Of a stretch of DNA of 64,000 nucleotides, positions 32,988 through 46,200 are shown one piece after another. The stretch's first letter is position 1, and every line of letters begins with the position of its first letter. The stretch is from the NCBI RefSeq assembly GCF_030463565.1, contig NC_134660.1, positions 2,679,501-2,743,500 of the forward strand, given 5' to 3'. The notes below the pieces were generated by a model. That model was not told where the DNA came from. It searched no databases and worked only from the letters and a program-made list of their open reading frames with translations. Both the position numbers and the translations under genes were made by a program. This DNA is from Pelecanus crispus. Taxonomy: Eukaryota; Chordata; Aves; Pelecaniformes; Pelecanidae.

Positions 32988-35900
32988 ATGCGCGGGGCCG
33001 CCGGGCGCGCTCTGCCGCTGCTGCTGCTGCTGCTGGCGGCGGCGGCGGGGCCGGGGGGCGGCGAGGAGGCGATCCAGTGCCCGCCGTGCTCGGAGGAGCG
33101 GCTGGCGCGTTGCAAAGCTCCGCAGGGTTGCGCGGAGCTGGTGCGGGAACCGGGCTGCGGCTGCTGCGCGACCTGCGCCCTCGGCCGCGGGACCGCCTGC
33201 GGCGTCTACACCGCCCGCTGCGGCGCCGGGCTCCGCTGCTACCCGCCCCGCGGCGTGCCGCGGCCCCTGCACACCCTCATGCACGGCCAGGGCGTCTGCA
33301 CCGACCTGGCCGACGTCGAGGCCATCCAGGAGAGCCTCCAGCCACCAGGTAAGGCCGGTTCTGGGTGGCCGAGGGGCGAAGGGTGGGTGCTGGCTTGCCA
33401 GCGGCGCCCCCCGCCCCGCCCCGAGCAGCCCACCTTCGCGCCGGCCTGCGCCCCGCTCGCTTGGCGGGAGTTGGGGCCGCGGGGTTCAGCGGGGACCCTG
33501 CGGTGCGGCGGGATGGGGGAGCCCGGGATGGGTGTGCACGGTGCGTGTCCCGGGGAGGGAGCAGCACTGAGCTGCGCGGGCTCCCGCAGGTGGGTACCGG
33601 CGGGTCGTGTTTGCGCCATCCTCATCCACCGCCGGCACAGCAGTGGCACAGCTGGTGGCACCGTGGATGCTGGAGTGAGGTGCTTCGCAGGGACGCGTCA
33701 CCCGCTGGGCCCCGGCTACGGAGTGCCCCTGGACGGCAGGGCAGCCCGCGGTCCCGCAGGCATCCGTGGCCTCTCAGGATGGACGGGTCCCAGCTGCCGG
33801 GGAAGCTCCCGTTGCATGGTGACCCCTGCACTGCCGCTTCCCCGGGATGCTGCCGGCAGCCCTGCCTGCACGGCCAGGAGGAAACAGGAAAGAGGCCTCG
33901 GGGCACCTGCTTCCCTCACAGGCAGGTCAGGCTGGGCTCTGTGCCGGGACTTTGCCAAGAGCTGCGTCCTTCCCGCAGCCGGGCAGGGTAGGGGGGTGTG
34001 GGCATCAGGCAGGGCCAGGCTGGAGAAACCCCCTGCCTGTAGGCTCTGCTCACGCCTGTCTGCCCCAGGAGCCTCTTGCGGGTGTTGATCGCGGCCCCCT
34101 GTCACCCCCGTGGTGTTTGGGCAGGGCCTGGGGGCCGGGAGCGGAGCCGGCGGTGCGAGCCCAGCCCCAGAGCTGCACAGGTCACATCGTGGCTTTGACA
34201 GTGGGAGCAGAGCCGCTCCGGGGGGCTGAGTGTGGAGACCTGGCCCGTGGGGCTGGCCTGTCAGTGGGTCTGGATGCCACGCTCCCCCCTTCCCCATCCT
34301 GTGGGCTGTGATGGGGACCACGTCCCCCAGAGCTGGGGAGCAGCATCCTGCCACGGGACGGTCCACAAACTGGCCTGGCCCTGTGTCCCTGCGCGGGGTC
34401 ACCCGGAGCTCCCCAAGGGGCAGAAGGGGCCGGAGCAGTGTCCATCCCTGCCCACGCCGAGAGCTGGATCCCGGCTCCATTCCCTCCTCACATGGCTGGT
34501 CCACGGCAGCTCCACCGGTGTCCCCACGGTGAGGAGGGCCCTTCATGGATGGGCCCCTCCATCCGCCCCTCTCCAGGGACAGGAGTTGGCCGCGAGTTCT
34601 CGGCATGGGGTCTGTTGCAGAGACCCCCTGCCCTGCCTGTCTGTCCTTATCCCACATCCTGCAGGAACTGTCTGGGCTCCCTGGCCCGGCGCTGCGTTGG
34701 GCTGCCAAGGCCTGTTGGTTTTGGCCGTGCCCTGTGTAACGCAGCATTTTTTCCCAGAGCCTTTAGGAAACAGACTTGCAGTTTTTTCCCTTCCTTCCCG
34801 CGGTGTTTTGGCCTTGCTGGGGATGGGTGGGTGGCCGTGGGAGCCGGGCTCACCCGCCCGGCACCGTGCCTGCCTGCAGCGTTGCAGGTGGCAGGACGGG
34901 GGAGCGGGCAGCGGCGAGCCCCTTAGCCCAGGACAGCCCGGCAGGACGCGGGCAGGACCCCCCGCAGCACATTGCTTGGTGCAGCCCTGGTGGGAAGGTC
35001 CCGGTGGGACGTCTGAGCCACGGGTCCCTGTCCCGCTCTGGCAGCCCGGAGCCAGTGGGAGCGTGGGGCTGGGGGATGCAGGCTCCATCGCTCCCGCCAC
35101 AGCCCTGCCTGGCACAGCGAGGGCACCCCAGCATGGCCAGTGCATCCGGCGGGTCCCCTCTGGGCAAGCAGAAGGAACTCAAATGCCTATTTAGGGGCAG
35201 GGGCGTGCGGAGCAGGTGCCCCCCTGGCTGCACCCGCGTCCCTTGGGGCTGAGCCCACGCGGGTGCTGGGCGAGCAGAGGCTGCAGCGGGCGGGCGGCTG
35301 GGAAGCGGTTAACACAGTAAACACTTTGTCTGGGGGCTCTGCCGAGGGGGGGGGGGCTCCGCATTCCAGGGAATAGGCTGGGATCGGCGGGGGCTGGGCT
35401 GAGGCTGGGCTTTCCGAGAGGCTGGGTGATGGCTCCCAGCCCCATCACCAGGAAAGAGCCTCTCGGCTCTCCCAGGGCTCACAGCACCCACGGGACGGGA
35501 CTTTCTAGGAAGCAAGGGAGCGGGTGGCCGCTCTCGTGACCCTCGTGGCTGCGGGTCTGGGGACCTTGTGTGCGGATCTGCGGATCTTGTGCAGGACCCT
35601 GGTCCCTGCCTCCTGCTCCCAGCCCTGCTAGCTCTGAGCTGGCTCCCGGGGCATCCCGCTGCTTGGGCTGGGAGCCCTGCGATGGGGCCAGCCCTGGGAG
35701 GTTCCAGCCACAGCTTTCCGGCACAGCCTGCGGGTGCCTGGGGGAGGTGATGGCTGAACCCATGTGTGGCAGCCGGGAAGAGGTGAGGACATTTTCCCCA
35801 GCACACATGACGAGTGATTTAATGCTGGGTAAATAATTGTGTCTGGGAAAAACTGACCTCGTGGGAGCTGCGTGCATCCCGCGTGGTTGCTGTAAGCAGT

Positions 35901-38900
35901 GGCTGGGACGGATCCTGTTCCATTCCCACGTGCAGTGACCGGGAGGCATGGCGGTGGCCAAGCCCCGGCTGGATGGTGCACAGGCAGTGAGGACAGGCTG
36001 GGTTTAGCCCCCGATGGCGTCCACCCCGCATGCATCCATCGCTGCCCCTTTCCACCCGGTCAGGGGGCCAGGCGAGGCTGTTGCCCTGTCCCAGCTGTCC
36101 CCCGGGATGGGGTCTGGCCTTCGCCCATGCTCGGGTTTCTCCGGGCCAGGCGTTGCTCCTGACGAGGCTCTGGTCCCTACAGGGAATCATCGGCATCTGC
36201 ATCCCTCATTCCCTCCCCTGCATCCCGACCTCTCCTCCATCGGGCTCACGTTAGGTGCCGAACCGGGAGGCGCAGATGTGCTCAGCGGTGTTTGAGCACG
36301 GCAGGGCTCAGCAGCGTGTCCCAGTGGGATGGGGACGGGCCAGGCTTCCCAGCTGGTGTCCCTGGCCAAGGGGCTGTAGGTGCCTGGTGCCTGCGCCCCA
36401 GCCACCCCCGTGCCCCGGCTCCCTGCGCTCCGCCGGGACCAGCACTCGGCAGGACGAGCGCAGACTTCCCTGCGCCGGCACCTGCCAAGTCGAGACCCTG
36501 GCAGCCAAGAGAGCCGGTGCTGCGCCGCAGCCCTGCCAGGACCACCCGCAGGCAGCACCGGGGGTGCTGACCGGGGCAGCGGAGGGTGCTGGGACCCACT
36601 GGGGCTCACGTGTCACATCGGCCACAGACACGTGGATGTGTCCCCTCTGGCCCGTGGGGCACGTGGGGTCCTTTGTGCCTGGGCTGGCGGGATGGGGGGA
36701 GCGGGGCTGGAGCTGTGGGGGCCCCTGACACTTGTCCCTCTCCCACGGACACACGCACGCTTCCGAGGCTTCGCTTGCTGCCCCGGCTCTCCTCCCGTGG
36801 GAGCCGTGCGGTGGAGCCCGGAGCCCTTCGCTGCTCCCTCGGGCTCAGCGCCGTGAGTCACAAGTTCGGCACGTGACCAACCTCATTTGCAGCTCCCGTT
36901 AATTGAAGGCGACGCTGAATGACTCGTTTGTGTCTTCTGTCCGTGGGCCGACCAAAAGGCTGGGCAGAAACGCTCCTCCTGCTGGGATGGGGTGGCTGGT
37001 CTGCGCGGCCGGTGAGGGCAGCGCCCATTCCCATCCCCTTGGCACCCGCTGCCATCCCAAACTGAGCGGAGGGACTTCTCCCAGCCCTCAGCCAAGCAGG
37101 CACCTCCGCCTCCGCTCTGCCCGTCCTCCCCTGCCACTCGGAGACCTCTCTCTGCCGGCACGGCCCCGACCGCGACTGGCAGCACCAGGGTGGTGGTGGC
37201 CGGTGCCCTGCATGGCCAAGGCTGCCAGGTGGAGCGGGACCAGGGGGGAGAGGTGTGAGGAGGCTCGGGGACACCCCACAGGCACCGGTGCTGCCGGGGC
37301 CGGCATCCAGACGGTGCTTCCCAAGGGGTCGGGGCAGAGCGGGCTGCACCGGGAGCGGTGCAGGGGGGGCCGGTGTGTCAGGGGCCTCCGGGCTCCACAG
37401 AAGTTGCTTTTTCCATGCCTTTGTGCACGAGTGCGAGGAGTTTCCTCATCCAGCTGGTGCAGGAGGATTGCCAAGGGAGGTGAGAGGCTCCTTGAGCTGC
37501 CGCACGTCGCTTAGCGGGTGGGAAAGTCACAGCAGCAATCCCTGCCGCGGGGAGCGATCCCGGAGCTGGTGTGCGAGCTGGGGGACCGCGGGTCCCAGAG
37601 CTCTGTCCGCAGAGCTGGGCGCCGGGCGAGAGCCGCCTCGCTGCCCGGAGGCACCGATGTTTCATGTGACCTTATGAAAATGTTATTGGCATCTGGTTTT
37701 GTTTAAGCCGAGAGATTTGACACTCTGAAGGCGGCTGGCAGGGGGAGAAGGGGTGTTTGTCCGTGCCGGGGCTGGGTGAGGGCTTCCCCCGGGCAGCGCG
37801 GGCAGCGGCCGGTGCCTCCTGCTCCTGCCTTTCCATGGCGCGGGAGCAGCGCATGGAGGTGCCGGGACTTTGGCCAAATCTCCTGCCCAGCTCTTCCTTG
37901 CATGTCTCCCCGAGGAGGTGCAGGGGGGAGGCAGGGGAGGGAAGGAGCATCCCTGCCCGAGCCCCCCGAGCCCCCGGCTGGGCTCCGCCGCCAGCGCCCG
38001 CGTTGCGCCACAGCCCCGTGGTCGGTGCCGCTGGGGCTGGCGCGCGCCAGGGCTGGCATCGCTCTGCGCGGGGTCCTGGAGACTTTGGGTTTGTGTTTCA
38101 AATTTCAAGGGCATGAACCATTTCCTGGAAAAAATTGACAGATTAAACAAAAAGCAAATAACACGAATGAAGGAGAAGGATTTGATCGGGGCTTTGCTGT
38201 GAACTTTAACCAGGCTGCTGGGAGCCCATCCAGGAGCCCTTCGCTGCAGGGGAGCTTCCGTGTGAGGTGCCGATGGGAGACCAGGGATCCTGCGGGGACG
38301 TGGCGGGCAGGAGGCCGTGGCTCCGACCCCGCTGCCTGCCTGCTGCCTGCCTGCTGCCTGCCTGCGGGCAGGGCCGGTGCCCGGCATAACCCCGGCAGCC
38401 TCCATCCCTGATGCTGGGAGCCCCTGGGTGCTTCCACCCACGCTGCACCGTGACTGTCCCCTGCCTGGTTTGGGAAGGTTTTTCCCATTGCCGGCTGCAA
38501 TATTGATTAGTATAAGCCCAGCCCCGGGATAAACTCGGGCAGGGAGCCCTGGCCGCTTTCCTCTCTTACCGCCCAGGCGGGTTGGGAGTCAAAACGCTGC
38601 TTGGGCTGCGCCTGACACAGCTCCGAGCGCAGGTGGAACCCTGGCTCCCTGGGGCGTCCCCCCTCCGCAGAGCATTAACAGGCCCCAAACCGGAGGAACC
38701 GGCAGCTTTTTAAAAATAAAGTCGCACCGAGAGCTCGGGTCTCATGATGCTCCCTCCAGCTGCCAACATCTGGGATCACAGTTTGGCTGCGCTCCTGGCG
38801 CAGGCGAGGATGCCAAGCGCCGCCTTTTGAGATTGGCCCTGTGGGAGATTAACTTTCTTATTCCAGGAATTTCTTCTTTCATGTCTTTGCAGGGGCTGTG

Positions 38901-40504
38901 CCCTGTGGCAGAGCATGGCTCTACTCCCGGCTGCGGCACCCAGTGCCACCCTGGGCCTGGCGGGTGCTCAGCACCACCCCGGTGCAGCCCCGGTGCCCCC
39001 ATTCCTGCTGCAGCTCCTCAGAGGCAGCTTTTTGGGGGTTCTGGGGTCTTCCTGGGGCTCCCTGGCTGCGCATCCCAGCATCACCTTCGAGCTCCGTGGG
39101 TCCGGTGCTGTGGGTGAGCACCCAGTGCCTGGCAGCACGTGGCTGGCCAGGGCAGAGCCAGACCCTTGTGCCGTGCAGCACACCGGAGCAACTGCCCGGC
39201 GCTCTCTCAGCATGCATTTGCAATCCTACAATAACAGACGCGTGGCAATCAGCCCGTGAATCGTGGCTAATGAGTCATAAAAACTCCCAGGAGCCTTGCC
39301 CAGTGCTGCAGGGAGAGCTCAGCCCAGTGTGGTGGCAGGGGCAGGAGGGGACCCGGGGCTGGGGGTGACGCCTGTGGGGACCGGGGAGGGCGGTGAGGGC
39401 TCCGGCAGCACCAGCTGCACCGTGTGCCCGGGGGTGCAAGCCGCTCCGCAGGGCCCGGGGCACGGTGGGGGGCGCCGCCATCCCCGCGGGGCTGCCCTGC
39501 AGCACTGAGCCCCCTCCGGTCCGTGTCCTTGCAGAGAAGGAGGAGATCGACCACCCCAACAACAGCTTCAGCCCCTGCAGCATCCACGACCGCAAGTGCC
39601 TGCAGAAGCAGCAGGCGAAGCGGGTCAACCACGGCAACAAGATGCGCAACAGCGGGAGCCCGTACCACCGCGAGGAGACGCGGCCCATAGTGAGCACCGC
39701 GCGGCACCGTGGCGGGCGGCTGGCGCTGGGTGCCGGGGCGGCGCTGGGCTGGGGAGGGCAGCATGGGTGCTGAGCACCCCTGGGCCGTTCTCCAGCGCCG
39801 GCGGAGCCCAGGGCAGGAGCGGGGGGGTTTGATGCTGGTGCTTGTGGCACAGCCCCAGGAGTCGGGGTCCCGGGGCGCTGGGGCGGGGGCACGCACCAGC
39901 CCCGCTGCCGGCTCAGCCCCACCTTCCCGCAGGCGCAGGGCTCGTGCCAGAGTGAGCTGCACCGGGCGCTGGAGAGGCTGGCCGCCTCGCAGACCCGCAC
40001 GCACGAAGACCTGTACGTCATCCCCATCCCCAACTGCGACCGCAACGGCAACTTCCACCCCAAGCAGGTAGGACGGGCTCTCGCCCATCACGGGGGGCTG
40101 GGGGAGCTGCTCGCATGGGGTCCTTTTGCAGAGCCGGGAGCGGGGATGGACAGACGGATGGACAGGCGGGTGCCGGGGCACAGCAGGGCACCTGCAGCTC
40201 CTGGTTTGGGTGGGAATCACCCTTTGGGTGTTGTGGGGTCCCTTGCAAGAGCCCTGGGGTGTGACGGGGGTGGCAAAGCCCCTGTGAGAGCTCCTGGTCG
40301 CCCCAGCCAGGCAGCCTGCGGGGATGGGGCCGTGGGGGCCAGGCTGGGCGCCCCTCACCCAACCCGTCCCCTCAGTGTCACCCGGCGCTGGACGGGCAGC
40401 GGGGCAAGTGCTGGTGCGTGGACCGCAAGACAGGGGTGAAGCTGCCGGGCTTCCTGGAGCTGAAGGGGGACTTGGACTGTCACCAGCTGGCGGACAGCAT
40501 GTGA
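32988..40504 (+). CDS. IGFBP4: Insulin-like growth factor-binding protein 4, complete, 4 exons
   Basis: Secreted protein that binds IGF-I and IGF-II and limits their receptor access; pregnancy-associated plasma protein A cleaves it to release IGF. Exons: 32988-33348, 39535-39689, 39933-40067, 40376-40504. The sum is 780 nt, 259 residues plus stop (human 258). Exon 1 gives a Leu/Ala-rich signal peptide and the N-terminal IGFBP domain with QCPPC and the GCGCC signature, then YPPRGV and [11 protein letters not shown]. Exon 2 is the variable linker with [10 protein letters not shown], including an N-glycosylation sequon, and a Lys-Met-Arg site matching the human Met-Lys cleavage position. Exons 3 and 4 are the thyroglobulin type-1 domain with [17 protein letters not shown] and CWCVDRKTG. 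The ATG has a GCCGCC context. The C-terminus HQLADSM differs slightly from human. Confidence 0.97.
33349..39534 (+). other. IGFBP4: IGFBP4 intron 1 (6.2 kb) with candidate regulatory islands
   Basis: The longest intron of the gene. Against GC-rich background a few less GC-rich islands stand out. 36850-36960 has an AP-1 site TGAGTCA (36854-36860) and a CACGTG E-box (36870-36875). 38090-38210 is AT-rich. 38821-38880 has a STAT-type TTCCAGGAA (38861-38869). 39200-39290 has TTGCAAT and TGAGTCA (39271-39277) followed by ATAAAAA. I see no exon. Enhancer function is inferred from composition and motifs only. Confidence 0.45.
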
Positions 40505-43200
40505 GCGTGACCGCGGCGGCCCCGCGCCGCGCCGCGGCCAGGACACCTACCGGGGCTGCGTAGGAGAGGAAGAGAGGGGACATGACCGTCAAGCACCTCC
40601 CTGGTGATGGGGGACCCCAGCACGTGCCCCGGATCGCCGCTGTGCTCTGCGCCACGGGCTGCCCACGGCACGGGGCACGGCACCGCGACCTGCACCGTGA
40701 CCACTAGCCGCCGCTGCCGAGGGGTCCCCGGCAGTGCCAGCGGCACGGACGCTTGCTTGGGCAGATGCCGCCCTGGGGTTGGTGTCAGGCTGCCCGGGTG
40801 GAGTGGATGGAGAGCACCCACGATGCTGTCGCCCCTCGGTGCTGCTCCCGCAGCCGCTGCCGCTTTGCCCGCCCCGGGGTGCTGCCCCGGCTTTTGCCCC
40901 GGCCCCTCTGTGCTGGCCAGGGCACCCGGAGCCTGGCGGCTGTGGCAGAGGCTCCCCTGCTGCCCCGGCCCAGCCTGGCCCCGCAGGCAGCCACGGACAC
41001 GCCGGTGCCTCGTGGGGTGCCGCGGCGGCAGCCCTGCCTGCAGTGCCTTGCCGTCCGCGTCCACGTGCGGCAGCGGGAGAAGTGCCTCGTCCTGCCCTCC
41101 CTGATAGCGGGATGCTGCCCAGGCCAGGAGCGGGGGGTGCCTGGAGAAAGCCCCCCCACCAGCGCCTGCCTGGGGCCCTCCCTGCCTCCATCTCCCCCAA
41201 AGCGTGTGCGTGCGATGGGCGTCGCGGCCACACAGAGCAATAAGAGACCTTCCCCCTCCCCGCTGCAGCCCCCCGGCCCGGGAACCGCCTGCCCCCCAGC
41301 CTGGGTACCGCCTGCCCCCCGGCCCAGCCCCACCCCGCTCCCTGCGCAGGGACAAAGCTGGCGGCCGCAGCGTTTTCCTCCTCTCCGTCCTGTCTCCCCC
41401 TGCCCCGTCCCCAGCCGCCGTCCCCAGGGCTCGGGCGCTCGGGCACCCCAGGGGTGCTGGGTCCAAGGGGAGGGTGGGGGGGACGAGGGATGCCCAGGAA
41501 ACGCCTCCCAGCAGGAAGGGTTTCTTTTGGTGGTGGGTTGTTTTTTTTTTTTTTTCCTTCCCCAAAGATTTTTAATATTTAAAAAATGTCGTTGGTGGGA
41601 TCTTAAAATCAACCGTGTGGCCCCTGAGGCTGAAATCCTCCATCTCCGCGGAACGGGGCACTGCCGGCGATGGTTTCTGACTTCTCTTCTTCCAACTTGG
41701 CCAACGTGACAAAACCGGGATGAATTTCTGGAACGTCTCAGTGACGGGATCTGCAGATTTCGCCAGCACAAAGTTCTCAGCTGAGAAATTGTCACTATTT
41801 TTGTAGCTATTTTTTTTCTTCTTTTTTTTTTTTTAAGCTGGGCTGGAAATTTTTTCACCTAAATGTCATTTAGGTGAGAAATGGATGTGCTGGCTGCCAT
41901 GGCAAGTGTGCCAAAGACGCAGGGGATTTTGCTGATCCCCCCCCCGCCGTGACCCACCCCCTGGCTCCATGGCCGCAATGGGAGGTTTTGGTTTTCCATG
42001 TGGATTTGCCCCATCCACACCAGCGGGTGCCAAGGCCCCTGATGGGAACGAGATGTTTCAGTTTTAGTGAAACACGCTTCTGCCCGCCCCCGTTCCCGGC
42101 AGCTCCCCGGCACGGCATAGCATGGCAGGGTACGGCATGGCACGGCATGGCACGGCAGCTCCCTGGCACCCGCGGGGACGTCCCCGGGTGGGGACGGGGA
42201 TTGGCAAGTGCTGCCATGCCGCTGGCCAGGGCTGGCTGGACAGTGAGGATGGAGCGAGCCGGGACGAGGGCTGGCACTGGGCTCAGCTTTGCAGCTCATC
42301 GGCACGGCTTCTCCTGGCTTCTCCTCCGGGTGACGGTGTTCCCGTGTCACATCCCGCATTCCCAGGTGCACGTGTCCCGCTGTGGCCCCGGCACCTTCCA
42401 CCGCGTGTCCCGCGGGGCTGTGCTGCTGCCCCTGCCCCGCTGCAAACCGCTGTCCCTGGCAGGGTCCCGCGGAGCTGTCGAGCCGCCGGCTGCATCCCTG
42501 GCCGGGCTCCTGCCGAAATCCCCTGCCTGCCCTGCTCGGAGGAGGCTGCGTGCACCTTCTAAACGGAGTCAGTTTGCCAGGATGGTGGTTGGTGAGGATG
42601 GGGGTCCCTGCCCCTTCCAGAGCCCCTGGCTCCCCGGTGCCACCACGCAAAGGATGGGTTTCCTGGGGCGCGGGGAGGTGCCGCTGGGGACCACGGCCGA
42701 TCACGGTGCCGGTCCCATGCGGCCGCGCCGGCAGCACCGTGGTGGGGTGCAGGATGCAGTGGCATCCCGGACCCTCCCCGCACGCAGGCAGGGCAGTGCC
42801 GGCGGATCCGGCGGAGCCTCCCCTGGTTTTGGGGTGGCCAGTGAGCGGCCGGGCAGGGGCCGGAGATGCCGGCGTTCACCAGGGTGCATTCTGCGTCCAG
42901 CTCAGAGGGCTCCAGTGTTTTATATCGTCTCTCCTGTAGTTTAAGGCTGTATTTACACATGATCATATACCAGCGTAAGGCTCCCCAACCCCAGCGGCGT
43001 TTTTCCACGCCGATGTGATTTCTGTCAGTTCCTCCTGGGCCAAGCCCGTCCCTTCGGACTCCCGTGTAGCACCGACCCTCTTTTACAGTAAACTTGAACC
43101 TTTGTATCGTCAAAAAGAAAAAATAAGGTAATTACTGTATTTAATTTTCCCTGTTATTTAATGTGTTTCTGTTGAGTGTATTTTATCTTTGCATTGCTTC
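40505..43200 (+). other. IGFBP4: IGFBP4 3' UTR (probable, long)
   Basis: No further coding sequence follows the TGA at 40502-40504. Two T-runs at 41541-41555 and 41821-41834 and a perfect hairpin at 41856-41876 are seen. The AT-rich, UTR-like block at 42895-43200 is the likeliest 3' end. No canonical AATAAA is present there; AATAAG occurs near 43125 and an ATTAAA at 43333-43338. The true end is uncertain, and a shorter transcript is possible. Confidence 0.45.
41856..41876. repeat. Perfect 10-bp inverted repeat with 1-nt loop
   Basis: CACCTAAATG and its exact reverse complement CATTTAGGTG are separated by one T. It lies just after a T-run, probably within the IGFBP4 3' UTR. Confidence 0.85.
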
Positions 43201-46200
43201 AAAGAAAAGGAGAGAGGGGAAGCAAAGCAGAGGAGGAGCGAGGGGTCTGCAGGGATCCCACCCAGCTGGGCGCTGCGTTCCTGCGGCACCCATGTGTGCC
43301 GTATGGAAACGCTCCCCTTCCAAACCAGCCAAATTAAACCAGAGCCTGCCCGCAGCCTCGGCACCCACCCTGGCAGAGGGTGCAGGAGCAGAGGGTGCAG
43401 GAGCAGCGGGTGCAGCCTTGACCCCCAGGGAGGTTCAGCTGCTGGGCTGTGCTGCCAGCCTGCCCCAGCTCCAGACCCCCGCAAACCACATCCCTGGGGA
43501 CCGCCGCTGGGACCAGCCCTGGCTCCTCCACCCTTGGAAGTGCCAGTGCCAGCGGTGGGAGCAGAGGATGCCGGATCCGGCCGGTGCTCCAGGATGAGTG
43601 GTTCGAGGTGTGCACCCCTGAAAGCCTGGCTGGGGACTGTTTGCTGTAGCTATGGGGGCTGGCGGCCGAGCGGCTGCGGGTGGCTGCGGCTCTGAGCTGC
43701 CAGCAAAAATATTTGATGGTTTCTTTTCCGCCTGCCAACGGGGACGGGTGCTGGGGAGAGCGGCGTGGCTGCACTGGCTGCCAGTGGGGCGAGCGGGGCG
43801 GGATCCTCGGTGGCAGCGAGAGACATCGCCCAGGAGCACCCGCGGGTCCCTGCTCCCCAGGAGCCCCCTCCGCTCCCTTCCCCCGGGTGCAGCTCGGCGC
43901 AGGCTGGGCTTTGGGCTGCTCCTCACACCCACCGGGCAGGGACCCCCTTTGGCCACCTCCGAAGGCACCTGCCTTGCCCTCTGCCAGGGGCCGTGGGCAC
44001 GGCCGGCTGCGGAGCAGGATAAGGGAAGCTGGGGGAGCTGGGGAGGGCGGATGGCTGGATTGCGGCGGCTTGGAAGTGGAAAAAATGCCTGAGCTGAGAG
44101 CATCTGGTTTGTAGATCCTGGGACTGGACTGCGGGAGCGAGGCCAGCGCCTGCCTGCGCTTGGCAGCATCCGCAGCCCGCGGGGCGCAGGGGCCGGCACG
44201 GGGCACCCCACCGGTGTGGGGACAGGCTCAGCCGTGCCGTCCCTGCCTGGGCAGCCAGTACCCCCAGCCTGGGGGACACCACGCTGGGTTTGGGGTTCAG
44301 CAGCCCTGAAAACCCAGGCAGAGTGGGGTCCTGAAAAGCCTCAGGAAGAGCTACGCCGAGCAGGGATGGGGTGGGAAGCAAATGATTTCATGCCTCCTCA
44401 TGAGTCCCAGCTCAGCCTCTGCTCTGTGCCATTGCAAGGGCAGCGAGGATCCTCGCCGCCGATCGTCACCGCCGGCCCTGCACAGCGGCACAGAGCAGCG
44501 GCACAGAGCAGCGGTGGGGCCCAGAGACAGCGCCAGGCTGGAACGAGACGCTGGATGGACTTCGAAGGTCAGGGGAGGACAGGGACAGGCACCGGCTCGC
44601 GCCAGGGTGACGTGCTCGTGGCCAGGCAGTGCCGCCGGCCTCACAGAGCCGCAGCCCACGGCATGTGTGCGTGTGCCGCTACGCACCGAGCATCACCAGC
44701 TCCGCTCAGTGTTTTGGGAGGGTTTCAGGGGACCGGCAGCTGAGAGATGCCCAGGCACGGGAATGCCAGCGGCTACATGCCTCCTGGCTGCCCGGCGCTC
44801 CTGGCCATGGCTCGGCTTTCTCATGGTGTTTGCAGCAAACGTGCTCACCAGGGCAGCTGGCAGGCAGCATCGCCTGCGGTCACGTCGCAGGAGGACCCTG
44901 GGTCTCCAGCGTCACGGCTCCCCGGGGCTGGAGGTGTCGTCTGGGGCCGGTGCCAGCCCGCTGCTCCGGTTACTGGAGCTGCGCGGCCGGCGGTGCTCGG
45001 GGTTGTGCAAACACCCTGGAGGAGCCGGGCCCGAAGGCAGCCGTCTGCAGCCAATGTAGACAAGCACAGTAATTTGCTGGCGCAGCAGACCGGCAGCCGG
45101 ACCAGGGAAGACGCCAGCTCTCCTGGAGCCCAGCCCAGCATCCCGGCCCCGTGTCGATGGCTGCCCAGGGCTGGGGCTACCCCGGCTCTCCTTCAGGGCC
45201 CCTGTCCAGTTGCCCCCGGCCCTGCCAGCTGCGGGGGCACCGGGCTGGGCTCGGTTACTGATTTGGCTGGAGAAACGCGTGCGTGTGTTTGCATTTGGCA
45301 GAGCCGCTGCTGGGCTGCTGGGAGTGCGGGGGCTGGTGCCACGGAGTCCGGGGGTCATTTGCCCCTTCCCGTGACGCTTGCAGACCCAGGGGCACCCGCT
45401 TCCCCCCGGCTCCCCCGTGTGCTGCTGCTCCTCCCTGTCAGCCGAGGGAGGGCTGTGGCTCTTCCCCTCTTCTGGAGGTCGTCAGGAAGCCGGTGACAAG
45501 AAGCAGCAAACCCTCCTGCGCCCAAAAGTGCTGCCGGGCAGGACCCCCGGGCAGGGCTGCGCCGGGCAGCGGTGGCAGGACCCCGCTGTGTCGGGATGGG
45601 GAGGCAGGCGGTGATGCTGGCCCCCGGCAGTGGCCGGTGGTGGGTCTGGGTCCTGGGTGAGCCCATCCACGTCTCATCGGGAGGCAAAGCTCTGCACCTT
45701 CACCTGCGACAGCCGGCGGCTCCCTGTCCCCTGTGCAGGGCAAGGACGTTTCTGTGCAGAAACCCCTGTGGCCACCACGCTGCCACCAAGGCTTTGTGTG
45801 TCACCCGCGCAAGTGCACACGTGTCCGTGCACCCACACGCATGGTGGGCGGTCACCGGTGCGATCCGTGTCCCCGTCACCAGGGACAGCCTGGCCCCACG
45901 ACGCAGCATCGGTGGCTTTCGGGGTCTTGCTGTGGTTGGGGACACGGGGCATCACCCGCTGGCGGCAGAGGCTGCTGGGATCGAACCCCTGAGCCCGGCC
46001 AGGACAGGGGTTTGTTACAAAATGGCTGGAACTGGACCCAGGAACCAAAACCAAGAGCTGCGCTTCCAGGAAGCCTGGGACAAACTTTGGAAGCCACGAG
46101 GAGCTCAGAGAATTGTTTGTTTTTTCGTGAATCCAGGTGGTTTTGGCTGAACTGTCTCCATGGTGTCTGGGCCTGTGCTCCAGCTACGCTGCACTGGAAA

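Larger units (their letters stand above)
32050..33500. promoter_or_regulatory. CpG island over the IGFBP4 promoter and first exon
   Basis: Dense CpG and very high GC from about 32050 through exon 1. It includes a run of 14 G at 32630-32643 and several short tandem repeats. The open frames on both strands here reflect base composition. Confidence 0.75.
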
